The notes below the pieces were generated by a model. It was given only the letters and a program-made list of their open reading frames with translations. It was not told where the DNA came from and did not search any database. Positions 17,772 through 28,863 of a stretch of 41,402 nt of DNA are shown piece after piece. The stretch is taken from the NCBI GenBank assembly GCA_902545555.1, contig CACCGK010000007.1, forward strand, positions 1-41,402, given 5' to 3'. Within the stretch, counting starts at the first letter, position 1. Every line of letters starts with the position of its first letter. Both the position numbers and the translations under genes were made by a program. Origin of the DNA: an uncultured Pelagibacteraceae bacterium (GTDB lineage Bacteria > Pseudomonadota > Alphaproteobacteria > Pelagibacterales > Pelagibacteraceae).

Positions 17772-19006
17772 TGAATATATTTTTCGATAATACGTATGTT
17801 ATTATTTAAAATCTTATTTCCATTATCAAAAATTTTTTTTCTTTTGCTGAGTGGCACTTTTTTGTTAATTTTTGACAAAACTAAATCTCTCATTTTTAAA
17901 ATCTTTGAGGTTGTATATGATATTTTATTCATTTTTAAATAGTCGTATATTTCTGTAAAATTACCAATATTAGGTCCATTAATAATATAATTACCTAATC
18001 GTGCGGCCTCTAATGGATTTTGACCTCCATGATTTACAATTGATCCTCCTAAGAAAGCAATATTAGAAAGATTATAAAAATTCTTTGTTTCACCAAAAGT
18101 ATCAACCAAATAAATATCAGTTTTTTTTGATATTTTTTGTTTTGTGGAGTGCTTCACAATATTAAGTTTAAATTTATCTAAATCATTAATTATATTTTCT
18201 GATCGACTAATGTGTCGTGGGATTATAACTGTAATTAAATTAGGTAAATTTTTTTTTAATTCGATATGTAGTTTAGATATTAATATTTCTTCAGTATTGT
18301 GGGTGCTACCTGCACACAAAACTTTAAATTTCTTAAATTGCTTCAATAATTTTGAATTTTTATAATCTAATAGAATTTTTTCTCCATAGTATTTTATATT
18401 TCCTGCTGGAATAATCTTTTTAATACCAAGAATTTTAAGATATTTTTTTGTTTCTGTATTTTGAGGAAGGGCAATTGAGATCTTGTCAAATATTTCTTTT
18501 GCAAAACCTTTTACAACTAACCATTTCTTAAAACTAGAACTTGTAAATCTTGCATTTAATAAAATTATTGGAATTTGATTTTTTTCTAAATTTTTTATCA
18601 TATTAGGCCAAATCTCTGAGTCTACAAAAATTGCTAACTGAGGTTTCCAAAAATTGATAAATTTTTTTGTTAAAAAGTTAGTATCTAAAGGAAAAAATCT
18701 GTGAATTGTTTTTTTAAAATTTTGTTTTTTGAAAATTTTTGATGAGCTTATTGTTGATGAGGTTATGATTATTTTTTTTACTTTTTTATTTTTTTCTAGT
18801 CTTTTTACAATTGGAATTATGCTCATTAATTCACCAACGCTGACTGCATGAAACCATATTGTTTTTTGAAAATTTTTTCTAGGATAAATACAATACTTTT
18901 CTTGAAATCTATTTATATCTTCTTTCTTTTTTAAAATTCTAATTCCAAAAATTATTGGTGATAATAAAAATAAAATATTTGTTAATATACTGTATATAAA
19001 AAACAT
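17768..19006 (-). CDS. waaA: 3-deoxy-D-manno-octulosonic acid (Kdo) transferase
   Basis: 412 residues from the ATG at 19006, which shares one base with the msbA stop (TGATG); a TTG one codon upstream is less likely. It transfers Kdo from CMP-Kdo to lipid IVA. An N-terminal hydrophobic anchor (about 1-23) is followed by the N-terminal GT-B domain with FHAVSVGELMSIIPI and FVDSEIWPNM, and by the C-terminal domain with LGGSIVNHGGQNPLEAARLG, the donor-binding signature. Both conserved acids (E of GELMS and E of DSEIW) are present. Number of Kdo residues added cannot be read from sequence. Confidence 0.96.
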   Translation of the reverse strand: MFFIYSILTNILFLLSPIIFGIRILKKKEDINRFQEKYCIYPRKNFQKTIWFHAVSVGELMSIIPIVKRLEKNKKVKKIIITSSTISSSKIFKKQNFKKTIHRFFPLDTNFLTKKFINFWKPQLAIFVDSEIWPNMIKNLEKNQIPIILLNARFTSSSFKKWLVVKGFAKEIFDKISIALPQNTETKKYLKILGIKKIIPAGNIKYYGEKILLDYKNSKLLKQFKKFKVLCAGSTHNTEEILISKLHIELKKNLPNLITVIIPRHISRSENIINDLDKFKLNIVKHSTKQKISKKTDIYLVDTFGETKNFYNLSNIAFLGGSIVNHGGQNPLEAARLGNYIINGPNIGNFTEIYDYLKMNKISYTTSKILKMRDLVLSKINKKVPLSKRKKIFDNGNKILNNNIRIIEKYIQ

Positions 19007-20748
19007 CAATTTTGTTTTATTTGTCTTTCATAAAAGTTTTTATAAACATTTGAACTTGACAACAGATCTTCATGATTACCAGAGTTTATTATTTTACCCT
19101 GATCAACAACATATATTTTATCTGAGTTGAGAATAGTTGATAATCGGTGAGCAATTACGATAGTAGTTTTATTCAATATAAGTTTATTTAGTGCCGATTG
19201 AATTTTTTCCTCTGTTTTAGAATCTAGAGATGATGTTGCTTCGTCGAGTAAAATTATCTTACTTTTTTTCAAAAATGCTCTAGCTATTGATAACCTTTGT
19301 TTTTCTCCTCCTGACAATTTAACCCCATTTTCTCCAATTCTAGTTTCATATTTATTATCTAAATTTTCAATGAAGTCTTTGCACATAGCATTGTCTGCTG
19401 CCTCATAAATTTCCTCTAAATTAGCATCTGGGTTTGCATACTTGATGTTATTCAAAACAGTATCATCAAAAAGAGTTACATTTTGGTCAACAATTGAAAT
19501 TTCTTTTCTTAAAGAATTTAAGTTTATTTTTGAAATATCTTGTTCATCTATTTGGATATTGCCTTCATTTGGAGAATAAATTCTTGGTATCATATTAAGC
19601 AAAGTTGACTTTCCTGATCCGCTATGACCAACTAAAGCTGTCATTTTTCCTCCTGAAAATTCAGCAGATACATCTTTTAAAACTTTATTTTCGAAATTCG
19701 ATTTGTAAGAAAAATTAATATTATTGAATAAAATATTACCATCTTTTAAATCTAAGTTTTTGCTGTTTTCATTAGACTTAATTTCAATTTCCATATCTAC
19801 GATAGGCAAGATTCTTTTTGCTCCAGCTAAACCCTGACCAATTGCAATGTTTACTTTTGTAAGTGTTTTGACAGGTTGATAAGCTAACATCATTGCTGCC
19901 AAAAATGAGAAAAAATTATTTATTCCTAATTCTTCATTTATTATCAGTTTTCCAGAATAAAAAATTAAAATTGCAATCATTATTCCTGTCAGAATCTCCA
20001 TTACTGGAGCCGACCTAATATAAACAGCATTAATTTTCGCAGACTTTTCTTTAAGTTTATTTACAAAATTTTCTGATCTTAATCGTTCAAAATTTTCTCT
20101 TTGAAAAATTTTAATTATTTTGTGATTTTTAAATAAATCAATTAAATAACGATTTAAATCTCCAGATTTTTCCTGCGCTTGTGTAGAAATTTTACTCATT
20201 CTTTTACCTAAAATTTTAGCTGTTATTGATGCGAGAGGTATCATGATCATAGCAATTAAAGATAATTTCCAATTTTGATAAAACATAACTATTAAAAGCC
20301 CTAATAATGTAAGACCATCTTTAAACATACTTAAAAATGCTTCAGATAACATTCTGGTTATTTGTTGAACATCAAAATTTAAGTTTGAAATATAATTTCC
20401 TGAATGTTTATCCTCTATAGTTTCTGTATCAGCTTTTATAAACGAATTAAGCATATCAACTTGGATTGATTTTTTTACTTCTTCTCCTACATTTATCATA
20501 ATTAACTTTGCATAATAAAGAGAGATACCCTTAGTCGTGAATGCTAAAATAATTGCAAAGGGAATTAATATTATTAATGTTTGATCTTTATTTATAAATA
20601 TTTTTTCAATTGCAGGATCTAATAACCATGCTGTTACAGATGTGCTAATTGCAACTAATACAGATAATAAAGCAGCTAAAAAAATTTTGCTAATAAATTT
20701 ATTTGTGTAATTTTTATAAAGTCTTTTTAAAATTTCTATGTTATTCAT
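19006..20748 (-). CDS. msbA: Lipid A flippase ABC half-transporter MsbA
   Basis: 580 residues, standard for a homodimeric ABC exporter. The N-terminal part has about six membrane segments (first at 21-42, last near 280-295). The nucleotide-binding domain has Walker A GHSGSGKST (374-382), signature LSGGE (478-482), and Walker B LLDEAT (500-505) with the catalytic Glu. It would flip Kdo2-lipid A across the inner membrane. MsbA is separated from other ABC exporters mainly by context: waaA, lpxK and lpxL follow with one- to four-base overlaps. ubiA precedes it with a nine-base gap. Confidence 0.92.
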   Translation of the reverse strand: MNNIEILKRLYKNYTNKFISKIFLAALLSVLVAISTSVTAWLLDPAIEKIFINKDQTLIILIPFAIILAFTTKGISLYYAKLIMINVGEEVKKSIQVDMLNSFIKADTETIEDKHSGNYISNLNFDVQQITRMLSEAFLSMFKDGLTLLGLLIVMFYQNWKLSLIAMIMIPLASITAKILGKRMSKISTQAQEKSGDLNRYLIDLFKNHKIIKIFQRENFERLRSENFVNKLKEKSAKINAVYIRSAPVMEILTGIMIAILIFYSGKLIINEELGINNFFSFLAAMMLAYQPVKTLTKVNIAIGQGLAGAKRILPIVDMEIEIKSNENSKNLDLKDGNILFNNINFSYKSNFENKVLKDVSAEFSGGKMTALVGHSGSGKSTLLNMIPRIYSPNEGNIQIDEQDISKINLNSLRKEISIVDQNVTLFDDTVLNNIKYANPDANLEEIYEAADNAMCKDFIENLDNKYETRIGENGVKLSGGEKQRLSIARAFLKKSKIILLDEATSSLDSKTEEKIQSALNKLILNKTTIVIAHRLSTILNSDKIYVVDQGKIINSGNHEDLLSSSNVYKNFYERQIKQN

Positions 20749-20757
20749 AATTATGCT

Positions 20758-21624
20758 CTAAATTAGTTTCCCAACAAAAATATTTATGAGTATAAGCAGT
20801 CCTAAAAAATTGTTACTTTTAAATTTATTAAGACAATCATTTGTATTTGAGATATCTAATTTTTTGATTTGAAACACATAGAGTTGTGTTGCAGGTAGAA
20901 TTAAAAAAATAAAATAAAATAATTTAAAATTCATATTTATTCCTACAAATATTAATGAGACAACAAACAATAGATAACAAAATAATAAAAATTTTTTTGG
21001 ATCATTTTTAAATTTAATTGAAGTTGATTTTACTCCTATAATTTCATCATCTTTAATATCTTGAAATCCATATATTGTGTCGTATCCGAGTGTCCAAAAT
21101 ATGGCCCCCAAATAAAAAGCTATAGCTACAAAAGAAATATTATTTGACACCGAGATCCATGCCAAGACTAAACCGTAGTTAAATGTAATACCTAAAAATA
21201 ATTGTGGCCAATAAGTTATCCTTTTCATCAGAGGATAAGTAAATGCTAATGGCATAGATAATAGAGCCATATAAATTGTAAATTTATTAAAATTAATTAA
21301 TATTAGGAATGCTAATCCACATAATATTATTGAATAAATTAAAGCAAGCTTTACCGAAACTTTGCCAGATGCTATAGGTCTATTTTTTGTACGTTCAACT
21401 TTTTTGTCAAAATTCTTATCAGCTATATCATTTACGATACATCCTGCTGAACGCATTAAAACTGAACCAGCTAAAAATAGCAAACTATATAAAAAATAAT
21501 TATTTATAGAAGAATTAAAATCATAAACTAATGTTAGTCCCCAAATGCAGGGCCAAAATAACAACATAAAACCAATTGGTTTTTTTAATCTTGTTAATTC
21601 AATAAATAAGTTTAATTGGTTCAT
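20758..21624 (-). CDS. ubiA: 4-hydroxybenzoate polyprenyltransferase
   Basis: 288 residues with about eight hydrophobic segments, in the inner membrane. It attaches the polyprenyl tail to 4-hydroxybenzoate in ubiquinone synthesis. The first Asp-rich motif is N65-D66-I-A-D69-K-N-F-D73 followed by RPIASGKVS, and the second is in GYDTIYGFQDIKDDEI. These bind diphosphate through Mg2+. The start is an ATG with the conserved ELTRLKKPIGFMLLFWPC region near the N-terminus. Leads the leftward run into msbA; ubiquinone feeds the respiratory chain whose terminal oxidase is in this window. Confidence 0.95.
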   Translation of the reverse strand: MNQLNLFIELTRLKKPIGFMLLFWPCIWGLTLVYDFNSSINNYFLYSLLFLAGSVLMRSAGCIVNDIADKNFDKKVERTKNRPIASGKVSVKLALIYSIILCGLAFLILINFNKFTIYMALLSMPLAFTYPLMKRITYWPQLFLGITFNYGLVLAWISVSNNISFVAIAFYLGAIFWTLGYDTIYGFQDIKDDEIIGVKSTSIKFKNDPKKFLLFCYLLFVVSLIFVGINMNFKLFYFIFLILPATQLYVFQIKKLDISNTNDCLNKFKSNNFLGLLILINIFVGKLI

Positions 21625-21673
21625 AATTTACTTGTAAATAACAAACGCTAGATTCATAATCAAATTGATTCGA

Positions 21674-22078
21674 ATGAATATAGATTATACAGTTACAGCA
21701 TTAATGTTTCCTGCAATTCCCCTCTTAATGGGTGTTTATAGCAATAGATTTCATTCTTTAAGCATCTTAATTCGTCAACTTCATGATGAGCACGTTTACG
21801 AAAAACACATTCCTCCTGAATGGAAAAAGCAGTTTATTAATCTTAGTGGTAGGATAACTCTTTTAAGATGGACAATATTATTTGCTGCTTTTGGATTTCT
21901 ATTTAATATGCTTACAGTATTCGCTCTTTATTTAGATGAAGTTTTTCTTGCTAGAGTGATATTTGGATCATGCTGTTTATCTATGATTATTTCCATAGTT
22001 TTTTTTATTCGAGAAATACAAATTTCAACAAACGCACTTAAACTTCATATGTCTGATATGGATGTGGATGTTAATTAG
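21674..22078 (+). CDS. DUF2721 family membrane protein
   Basis: 134 residues from the ATG at 21674; an upstream TTG at 21665 would add three codons and is less likely. Three hydrophobic segments are visible: near 8-22 (VTALMFPAIPLLMGVYSNRF), about 65-90, and about 93-115. The loop after the first segment, with RQLHDEHVYEKHIPPEW, and the third segment, with ARVIFGSCCLSMIISIV, resemble DUF2721 proteins, whose function is unknown. It is divergent from ubiA with 49 bases between and ends inside the last codons of convergent qor (overlap 22071-22078). Confidence 0.75.
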   Translation: MNIDYTVTALMFPAIPLLMGVYSNRFHSLSILIRQLHDEHVYEKHIPPEWKKQFINLSGRITLLRWTILFAAFGFLFNMLTVFALYLDEVFLARVIFGSCCLSMIISIVFFIREIQISTNALKLHMSDMDVDVN

Positions 22079-23045
22079 GAACTAAAATAGCTGGGCCTAA
22101 AATTTTTCTTCCCTCAAGATCTTTATGAGCTTGAACAACTTCTTCTAACTTATACTTTTTAAAAATTTTAATTTTAACTTTACCAGAGCTTATTTTTTCA
22201 AACATTATTTTTGAAGCTTCATCTAATTCTTCTCTAGTTGAAAGGTATTGCTGCATAGAGGGTCTTACAAGATATAAGCCTTTTGGCTGAATAACTTTTG
22301 GCACGTTAATATCTGACAAGGGTCCAGATGCATTTCCAAAAGAAACCATCATTCCTCGAATAGCTAAACATTCAATAGATCCATCTAGTGTATCTTTACC
22401 GACACCATCATAAACAACCGGGACACCCTTACCGTCAGTAATCTCTAAAACTTTTTTTGCAAAATCTTCCTTATTGTAATTTATTACGTGATCATACCCA
22501 TTTTCTCTTGCCATATTTATTTTTTCATCTGATCCAACTGTGCCTATAACTGTACACCCTAAACTCTTTGCCCATTGTCCAAAAATTTGACCAACACCTC
22601 CAGCTGCTGCATGGAATAAAATTGTTTCTCCTGATTTAACCGCATAAGTTTTATGTAAAAGATAAAAAGTTGTTAATCCTTTTGTCATTAAAGTTGCAGC
22701 TATTTCAAGATCAATACCATCTGGTATTTTTACTAAATTTTTAGTTGGATAGTTTCTATGTGAAGAGTAGGAACCTAGAGGAGTTCCTGCATAAGAAATG
22801 TTGTCACCAATTTTAAAGTCTTTTACGTTCTCACCAACATCTGTAATAACTCCAGCACCTTCCAAACCTAAACCAATTGGTAATTTTAAAGGGTACAAAC
22901 CTGATCTGTGGTATGTATCAATATAGTTCAGTCCAATTGCTTTTTGTTCAATTGTTACTTGATCAGGACCAGGTTTATCTAAAGAAATATCCTTAACTTC
23001 TAAAACCTCAGGTCCACCAGTTTTATTAATTTCTACAGCTTTCAT
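22071..23045 (-). CDS. qor: NADPH-quinone oxidoreductase (Qor family, zinc-independent MDR)
   Basis: 324 residues. Cytoplasmic reductase of the medium-chain dehydrogenase/reductase superfamily that reduces quinones or enones with NADPH. The N-terminal catalytic domain has the QOR signature GLNYIDTYHRSGLYP (38-52). The nucleotide-binding site is HAAAGGVG (145-152), and the G-x-VVYDGVGKDT region follows. The zinc ligands of alcohol dehydrogenases are missing, as expected for quinone oxidoreductases. It is followed by four bases and then pirin on its upstream side, in a leftward group with a haloacid dehalogenase that looks like a small detoxification unit. Confidence 0.93.
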   Translation of the reverse strand: MKAVEINKTGGPEVLEVKDISLDKPGPDQVTIEQKAIGLNYIDTYHRSGLYPLKLPIGLGLEGAGVITDVGENVKDFKIGDNISYAGTPLGSYSSHRNYPTKNLVKIPDGIDLEIAATLMTKGLTTFYLLHKTYAVKSGETILFHAAAGGVGQIFGQWAKSLGCTVIGTVGSDEKINMARENGYDHVINYNKEDFAKKVLEITDGKGVPVVYDGVGKDTLDGSIECLAIRGMMVSFGNASGPLSDINVPKVIQPKGLYLVRPSMQQYLSTREELDEASKIMFEKISSGKVKIKIFKKYKLEEVVQAHKDLEGRKILGPAILVPN

Positions 23046-23048
23046 AAT

Positions 23049-23885
23049 TTATTTTACAAATGTACCATTATGATAATCTTGAACTGCTTGCAAGATTTCT
23101 GCTTTAGTATTCATAACAAATGGTCCACCTCTAGCTATTTTCTCATCAATTGGTTTACCCGAAATCACTAAAAACTTAGCATTTGATATAGCCCTAACGC
23201 TTAAATTTTCACCTTTAGTTAGTAATATTAAAGTGCTGTCTATAACTTGATCGTGTTTAACTTTTCCAATTTCAATTTCACCACTAATTAAATAAATAAA
23301 AGTATTATGACTAGAAGGTAATTTAAAATTGAACTCTTTGTCTTTGTTTAATTCTACATCAAAATAAATTGGCTCAACGTTATGACCTTTTACTGGTCCT
23401 TCAGCTTTTTCAAATTTTCCTGCTATAACTTTAACCTGTTTATCATAATCTTTATGAACGCTCATTTTATCTGCATCGATATAAATATATTCAGGCTTGC
23501 TCATCTTTAATTTAGCAGGCATGTTAATCCACAATTGAAAGCCATGAAGTTTTCCTTCTTTCATAGCTGGCATTTCTGAATGAATAATTCCACTTCCTGT
23601 TTTCATCCACTGAACATCGCCTGCAGTCATTTTTCCTTCACCACCAGTGCTATCTTTATGTTCAAAATCTCCAGCTAACATATAAGTCACCGTCTCAATC
23701 CCTCGATGTGGGTGAGGTGGGAAACCAGCAATATAATCCTCACTATTTTCGGATCCAAATTCATCTAGCATTAAGAAAGGATCAAAGTAATTTGGCTCAA
23801 CACCAATACTTCTTTTTAATTTAACTCCAGCTCCATCACTGGCTTGTATAGGATCTATAATTTTTTCGACTTCAATATTTTTCAT
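23049..23885 (-). CDS. Pirin family cupin protein (quercetin dioxygenase-like)
   Basis: 278 residues, two cupin domains. The metal-binding residues of the N-terminal cupin are H58 and H60 in FPPHPHRGIETVTY and H102 and E104 in SGIIHSEMP, the full pirin Fe site. The second cupin is less conserved, as is usual. Bacterial pirins oxidise flavonoid-like compounds or act as regulators; which applies here is not clear. It sits three bases downstream-ward from qor on the same strand and 21 bases from the dehalogenase gene. Confidence 0.93.
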   Translation of the reverse strand: MKNIEVEKIIDPIQASDGAGVKLKRSIGVEPNYFDPFLMLDEFGSENSEDYIAGFPPHPHRGIETVTYMLAGDFEHKDSTGGEGKMTAGDVQWMKTGSGIIHSEMPAMKEGKLHGFQLWINMPAKLKMSKPEYIYIDADKMSVHKDYDKQVKVIAGKFEKAEGPVKGHNVEPIYFDVELNKDKEFNFKLPSSHNTFIYLISGEIEIGKVKHDQVIDSTLILLTKGENLSVRAISNAKFLVISGKPIDEKIARGGPFVMNTKAEILQAVQDYHNGTFVK

Positions 23886-23906
23886 ATTAAATGATATAAG
23901 ATGTTT

Positions 23907-24569
23907 TTATATTATATCAAGCAACTTGCTAAGATTTTGGATTTCATGTTTCGGAACAAAGTCTAAATTATCAAAAATATTATTATTTCTGTTCACCCAA
24001 ATAGAATTATAACCATAATTTCCACCTCCTGAAACATCCCACGTATTTGCACTTAAAAAAACAACTTCATTTGTTTGAATTTGATATTGATTTATTGGAA
24101 GATCATAAACCTTAGAGTCAGGTTTATAAATCCCAACTTCTTCAATTGAAAAAATATCATCGAATATATTTTCTAAATTATTACTCTTAACTAATTCATT
24201 AAGCAGAGTAGGAGTACCATTTGAAAGAATAGCAAGTTTATAATTTTTTTCTTTTAATAATTTTAAAACTTCAGGGACTTCTTTGAAGGTTAATAAAATT
24301 TTATAAAGATCTAATAACTCATTTCTCATTGAAGAGTCTATCTCATAAGCTTTCATCGATTTATCTAAACTATCCTCTGTTACTTGCCAAAAATCTTTGT
24401 GACGTTTCATTAAACTTCTTAGCCAAGTATATTCTAATTGTGTTGTTCTCCAATGATTAGCGAAACTTTCCCACTTATCACCTATTTTATCTTTACATTT
24501 TTCAGCAGCTGAATTTACATCAAATAAGGTTCCGTAAGCATCAAAAATTATTGCTTTAATATTTTTCAT
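23907..24569 (-). CDS. Haloacid dehalogenase, type II ((S)-2-haloacid dehalogenase family)
   Basis: 220 residues. The family hydrolyses L-2-haloalkanoic acids through an aspartyl ester intermediate. The active-site set is complete: nucleophile D10, T14, R41 in HWRTTQLEYTW, S116-N117-G118, K149, Y155, and the loop S173-A-N175-x-x-D178. Several of these (R41, Y155, N175) mark dehalogenases and not general HAD phosphatases, so true dehalogenase activity is plausible, although paralogues acting on other substrates exist. It reads leftwards ahead of pirin and qor; its start lies only 16 bases from the divergent rsmE start. Confidence 0.88.
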   Translation of the reverse strand: MKNIKAIIFDAYGTLFDVNSAAEKCKDKIGDKWESFANHWRTTQLEYTWLRSLMKRHKDFWQVTEDSLDKSMKAYEIDSSMRNELLDLYKILLTFKEVPEVLKLLKEKNYKLAILSNGTPTLLNELVKSNNLENIFDDIFSIEEVGIYKPDSKVYDLPINQYQIQTNEVVFLSANTWDVSGGGNYGYNSIWVNRNNNIFDNLDFVPKHEIQNLSKLLDII

Positions 24570-24585
24570 AAACTAACTTATTAAT

Positions 24586-25284
24586 ATGAGTAACATTAGA
24601 TTATTTTATTCAAAAAGTTTATCTATTAATTTGACTGACAAACTTGATAAATCTCAATCTCATTATCTTGCTAAAGTAATGAGAATTAAAGAAAATGAAG
24701 TTTTTTCTTTATTTAATAATAGCGGAGAATGGGAAGCTAAAATTTTAAATATAACAAAAAGCTTAGTTGAGTTTAATGTTACAAAGCAATTAAGACAGAA
24801 AGAAAATATTAAAGAACTCTGGTTAGCTTTTTCTCCAATCAAATCAAATTACTTTAATTTTATGATCCAAAAAGCAACGGAGCTTGGGGTAACTAAGTTT
24901 TTACCAGTCATCTTTGAAAGAACGATTGTTAGAAAAATAAATAAAGAGAGATTGGAAAAAGTAATCATAGAAGCAGCTGAACAGTCAAATAGAATAACAG
25001 TTCCATCAATTGAGGATCCCCAAAAATTAAAAAGCTTTCTAAATAATGATATAGATTTAATATTTACTGACCTCAATACTGCAAATACAAAAATTGATCT
25101 TACAAAGTTAACAACTAAACCCACTTGCGTAATCATAGGGCCTGAGGGAGATTTTTCTGAGAATGAGAGGGAAGAGATTCTCAAATTTAATGGTGTTCAG
25201 TCTGTTAAAATCAGTGAAAACATCTTGAGATCTGAAACGGCTGTAATTTCTGCTCTAGCGATCATAAATTACGCCATTAATTGA
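24586..25284 (+). CDS. rsmE: 16S rRNA (uracil1498-N3)-methyltransferase
   Basis: 232 residues, usual length. It methylates U1498 in the 30S decoding region. It has a PUA-like N-terminal domain (HYLAKVMRIKENE near residue 27) and a SPOUT C-terminal domain, with EAAEQSNR (129-136), IGPEGDFSENE (184-194) and NILRSETAVISAL (212-224) forming the SAM-binding knot. Only one gene in its direction before the oxidase operon; 61 bases separate it from coxB. Its start is 16 bases from a divergent gene. Confidence 0.97.
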   Translation: MSNIRLFYSKSLSINLTDKLDKSQSHYLAKVMRIKENEVFSLFNNSGEWEAKILNITKSLVEFNVTKQLRQKENIKELWLAFSPIKSNYFNFMIQKATELGVTKFLPVIFERTIVRKINKERLEKVIIEAAEQSNRITVPSIEDPQKLKSFLNNDIDLIFTDLNTANTKIDLTKLTTKPTCVIIGPEGDFSENEREEILKFNGVQSVKISENILRSETAVISALAIINYAIN

Positions 25285-25305
25285 TATTTTGTCGCTAAAA
25301 GTAAA

Positions 25306-25328
25306 AGTGTTTTTTTTTAAAAGACACT
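25306..25328 (+). other. Hairpin upstream of coxB
   Basis: AGTGTTTTTT (25306-25315) can pair with AAAAGACACT (25319-25328) around a TTT loop: ten pairs, one of them G-T. There is no U-run after it on the plus strand, so it is not a standard intrinsic terminator for rsmE. It lies 17 bases before the coxB ATG, just before the weak ribosome-binding site AGGG, so it could sit in the coxB leader as an mRNA structure. Significance is uncertain because the stem is half A-T. Confidence 0.35.
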
Positions 25329-25345
25329 CTATATAGGGTAAAAAA

Positions 25346-27797
<2,452 letters not shown>

Positions 27798-27829
27798 GTA
27801 TAGTAAACAAGATTTTTTACTTTAAATTA

Positions 27830-28741
27830 ATGATTAAGTCTAAATTAAAAAATAGAAACTTATCTCAAGAAGACGCCTTTAATTTATCTGAATTATTTAA
27901 ATTAATGAAACCAAGAGTAATGTCTTTGGTCATCTTTACATGTGCAGTTGGATTGTTAATGGCTCCAAATATAATTCCAACAAAAGATGCTATCATTGGA
28001 ATAATTTTAGTTTCAATTGGAGCAGGAGCAGCTGGGGCTTTAAATATGTGGTACGAATCAGATTTAGATGCCCTTATGACAAGAACTTGTTTGAGACCAA
28101 TTCCGACAGGTAAGGTAAATAGAAATCAAGCACTAGTATTTGGAATTTCTCTTTCGATTTTTTCTGTAATTGCGCTTGATTATTATTCAAACAGACTATC
28201 AGCTAGTTTATTACTTTTTACTATTTTGTTTTATGTATTTGTTTATACAGTTTGGTTAAAAAGAAAAACTCCACAGAATATAGTAATTGGAGGAGCTGCA
28301 GGAGCACTGCCTCCAGTTATTGGCTGGACTATAGCTACTAATTCTTTGACTTTTGAACCAATTACTTTCTTCTTGATTATATTTTTTTGGACACCTTCAC
28401 ACTTTTGGGCTTTAAGTTTGTATAAATCTGATGATTATAAAAAAGCTAGAATTCCAATGCTTCCTTTAACTAATGGAGTTGAGAGTACAAAATTAAACAT
28501 ATTTGTTTATTCTTTAACGATGTTACCTGCAATCATCTTGCCTTATGCTATTGGCTTTGTAGGTATAACCTTTTTAATCCCATCTTTAATTTTGACAATT
28601 TATTATAATTATTTATGTTTCGACCTTTATAAATTTAAAAAAAACAAATTTGATGCAAAAAAAGCAAGATCTATTTTTGTATATTCAATTTTGTATTTAT
28701 TTTTAATTTTTGTTCTTTTTTTAATTGATAAAATTTTATGA
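27830..28741 (+). CDS. ctaB: Protoheme IX farnesyltransferase (heme O synthase)
   Basis: 303 residues with eight or nine membrane segments. It attaches farnesyl to heme b to give heme O, precursor of heme A of the oxidase. The UbiA-family motif is NMWYESDLDALMTRT (72-86) followed by RPIPTGKV. The second Asp-rich region is in the segment with DDYKKARIPML. It falls in the classical place after coxA. It ends with an ATGA overlap onto a 41-residue gene. CtaA (heme A synthase) is not in the window. Confidence 0.97.
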   Translation: MIKSKLKNRNLSQEDAFNLSELFKLMKPRVMSLVIFTCAVGLLMAPNIIPTKDAIIGIILVSIGAGAAGALNMWYESDLDALMTRTCLRPIPTGKVNRNQALVFGISLSIFSVIALDYYSNRLSASLLLFTILFYVFVYTVWLKRKTPQNIVIGGAAGALPPVIGWTIATNSLTFEPITFFLIIFFWTPSHFWALSLYKSDDYKKARIPMLPLTNGVESTKLNIFVYSLTMLPAIILPYAIGFVGITFLIPSLILTIYYNYLCFDLYKFKKNKFDAKKARSIFVYSILYLFLIFVLFLIDKIL

Positions 28742-28863
28742 TAACACCTGATAAAAAAACAAAGAAAAAAAATATTATAACTGCTATAGCTATTTTAGCA
28801 TTTATGGTATTTTTATTTATTTTTACTTTATACAACGTTGGAGTATTTGATAGACAGATATGA
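28738..28863 (+). CDS. Small single-pass membrane protein in oxidase operon (CoxF-like, 41 aa)
   Basis: An intact 41-codon frame between ctaB and ctaG, overlapping both as ATGA (28738-28741 and 28860-28863). The sequence begins MITPDKKTKKKNIITAIAI, then a hydrophobic segment of about 20 residues with AFMVFLFIFTLYNVG, and ends VFDRQI. The N-terminus is positive and so should be cytoplasmic, with the C-terminus outside. Small single-pass proteins at this place in alphaproteobacterial cox operons have been called CoxF, thought to help oxidase assembly. The name rests on position and topology only. Confidence 0.75.
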   Translation: MITPDKKTKKKNIITAIAILAFMVFLFIFTLYNVGVFDRQI

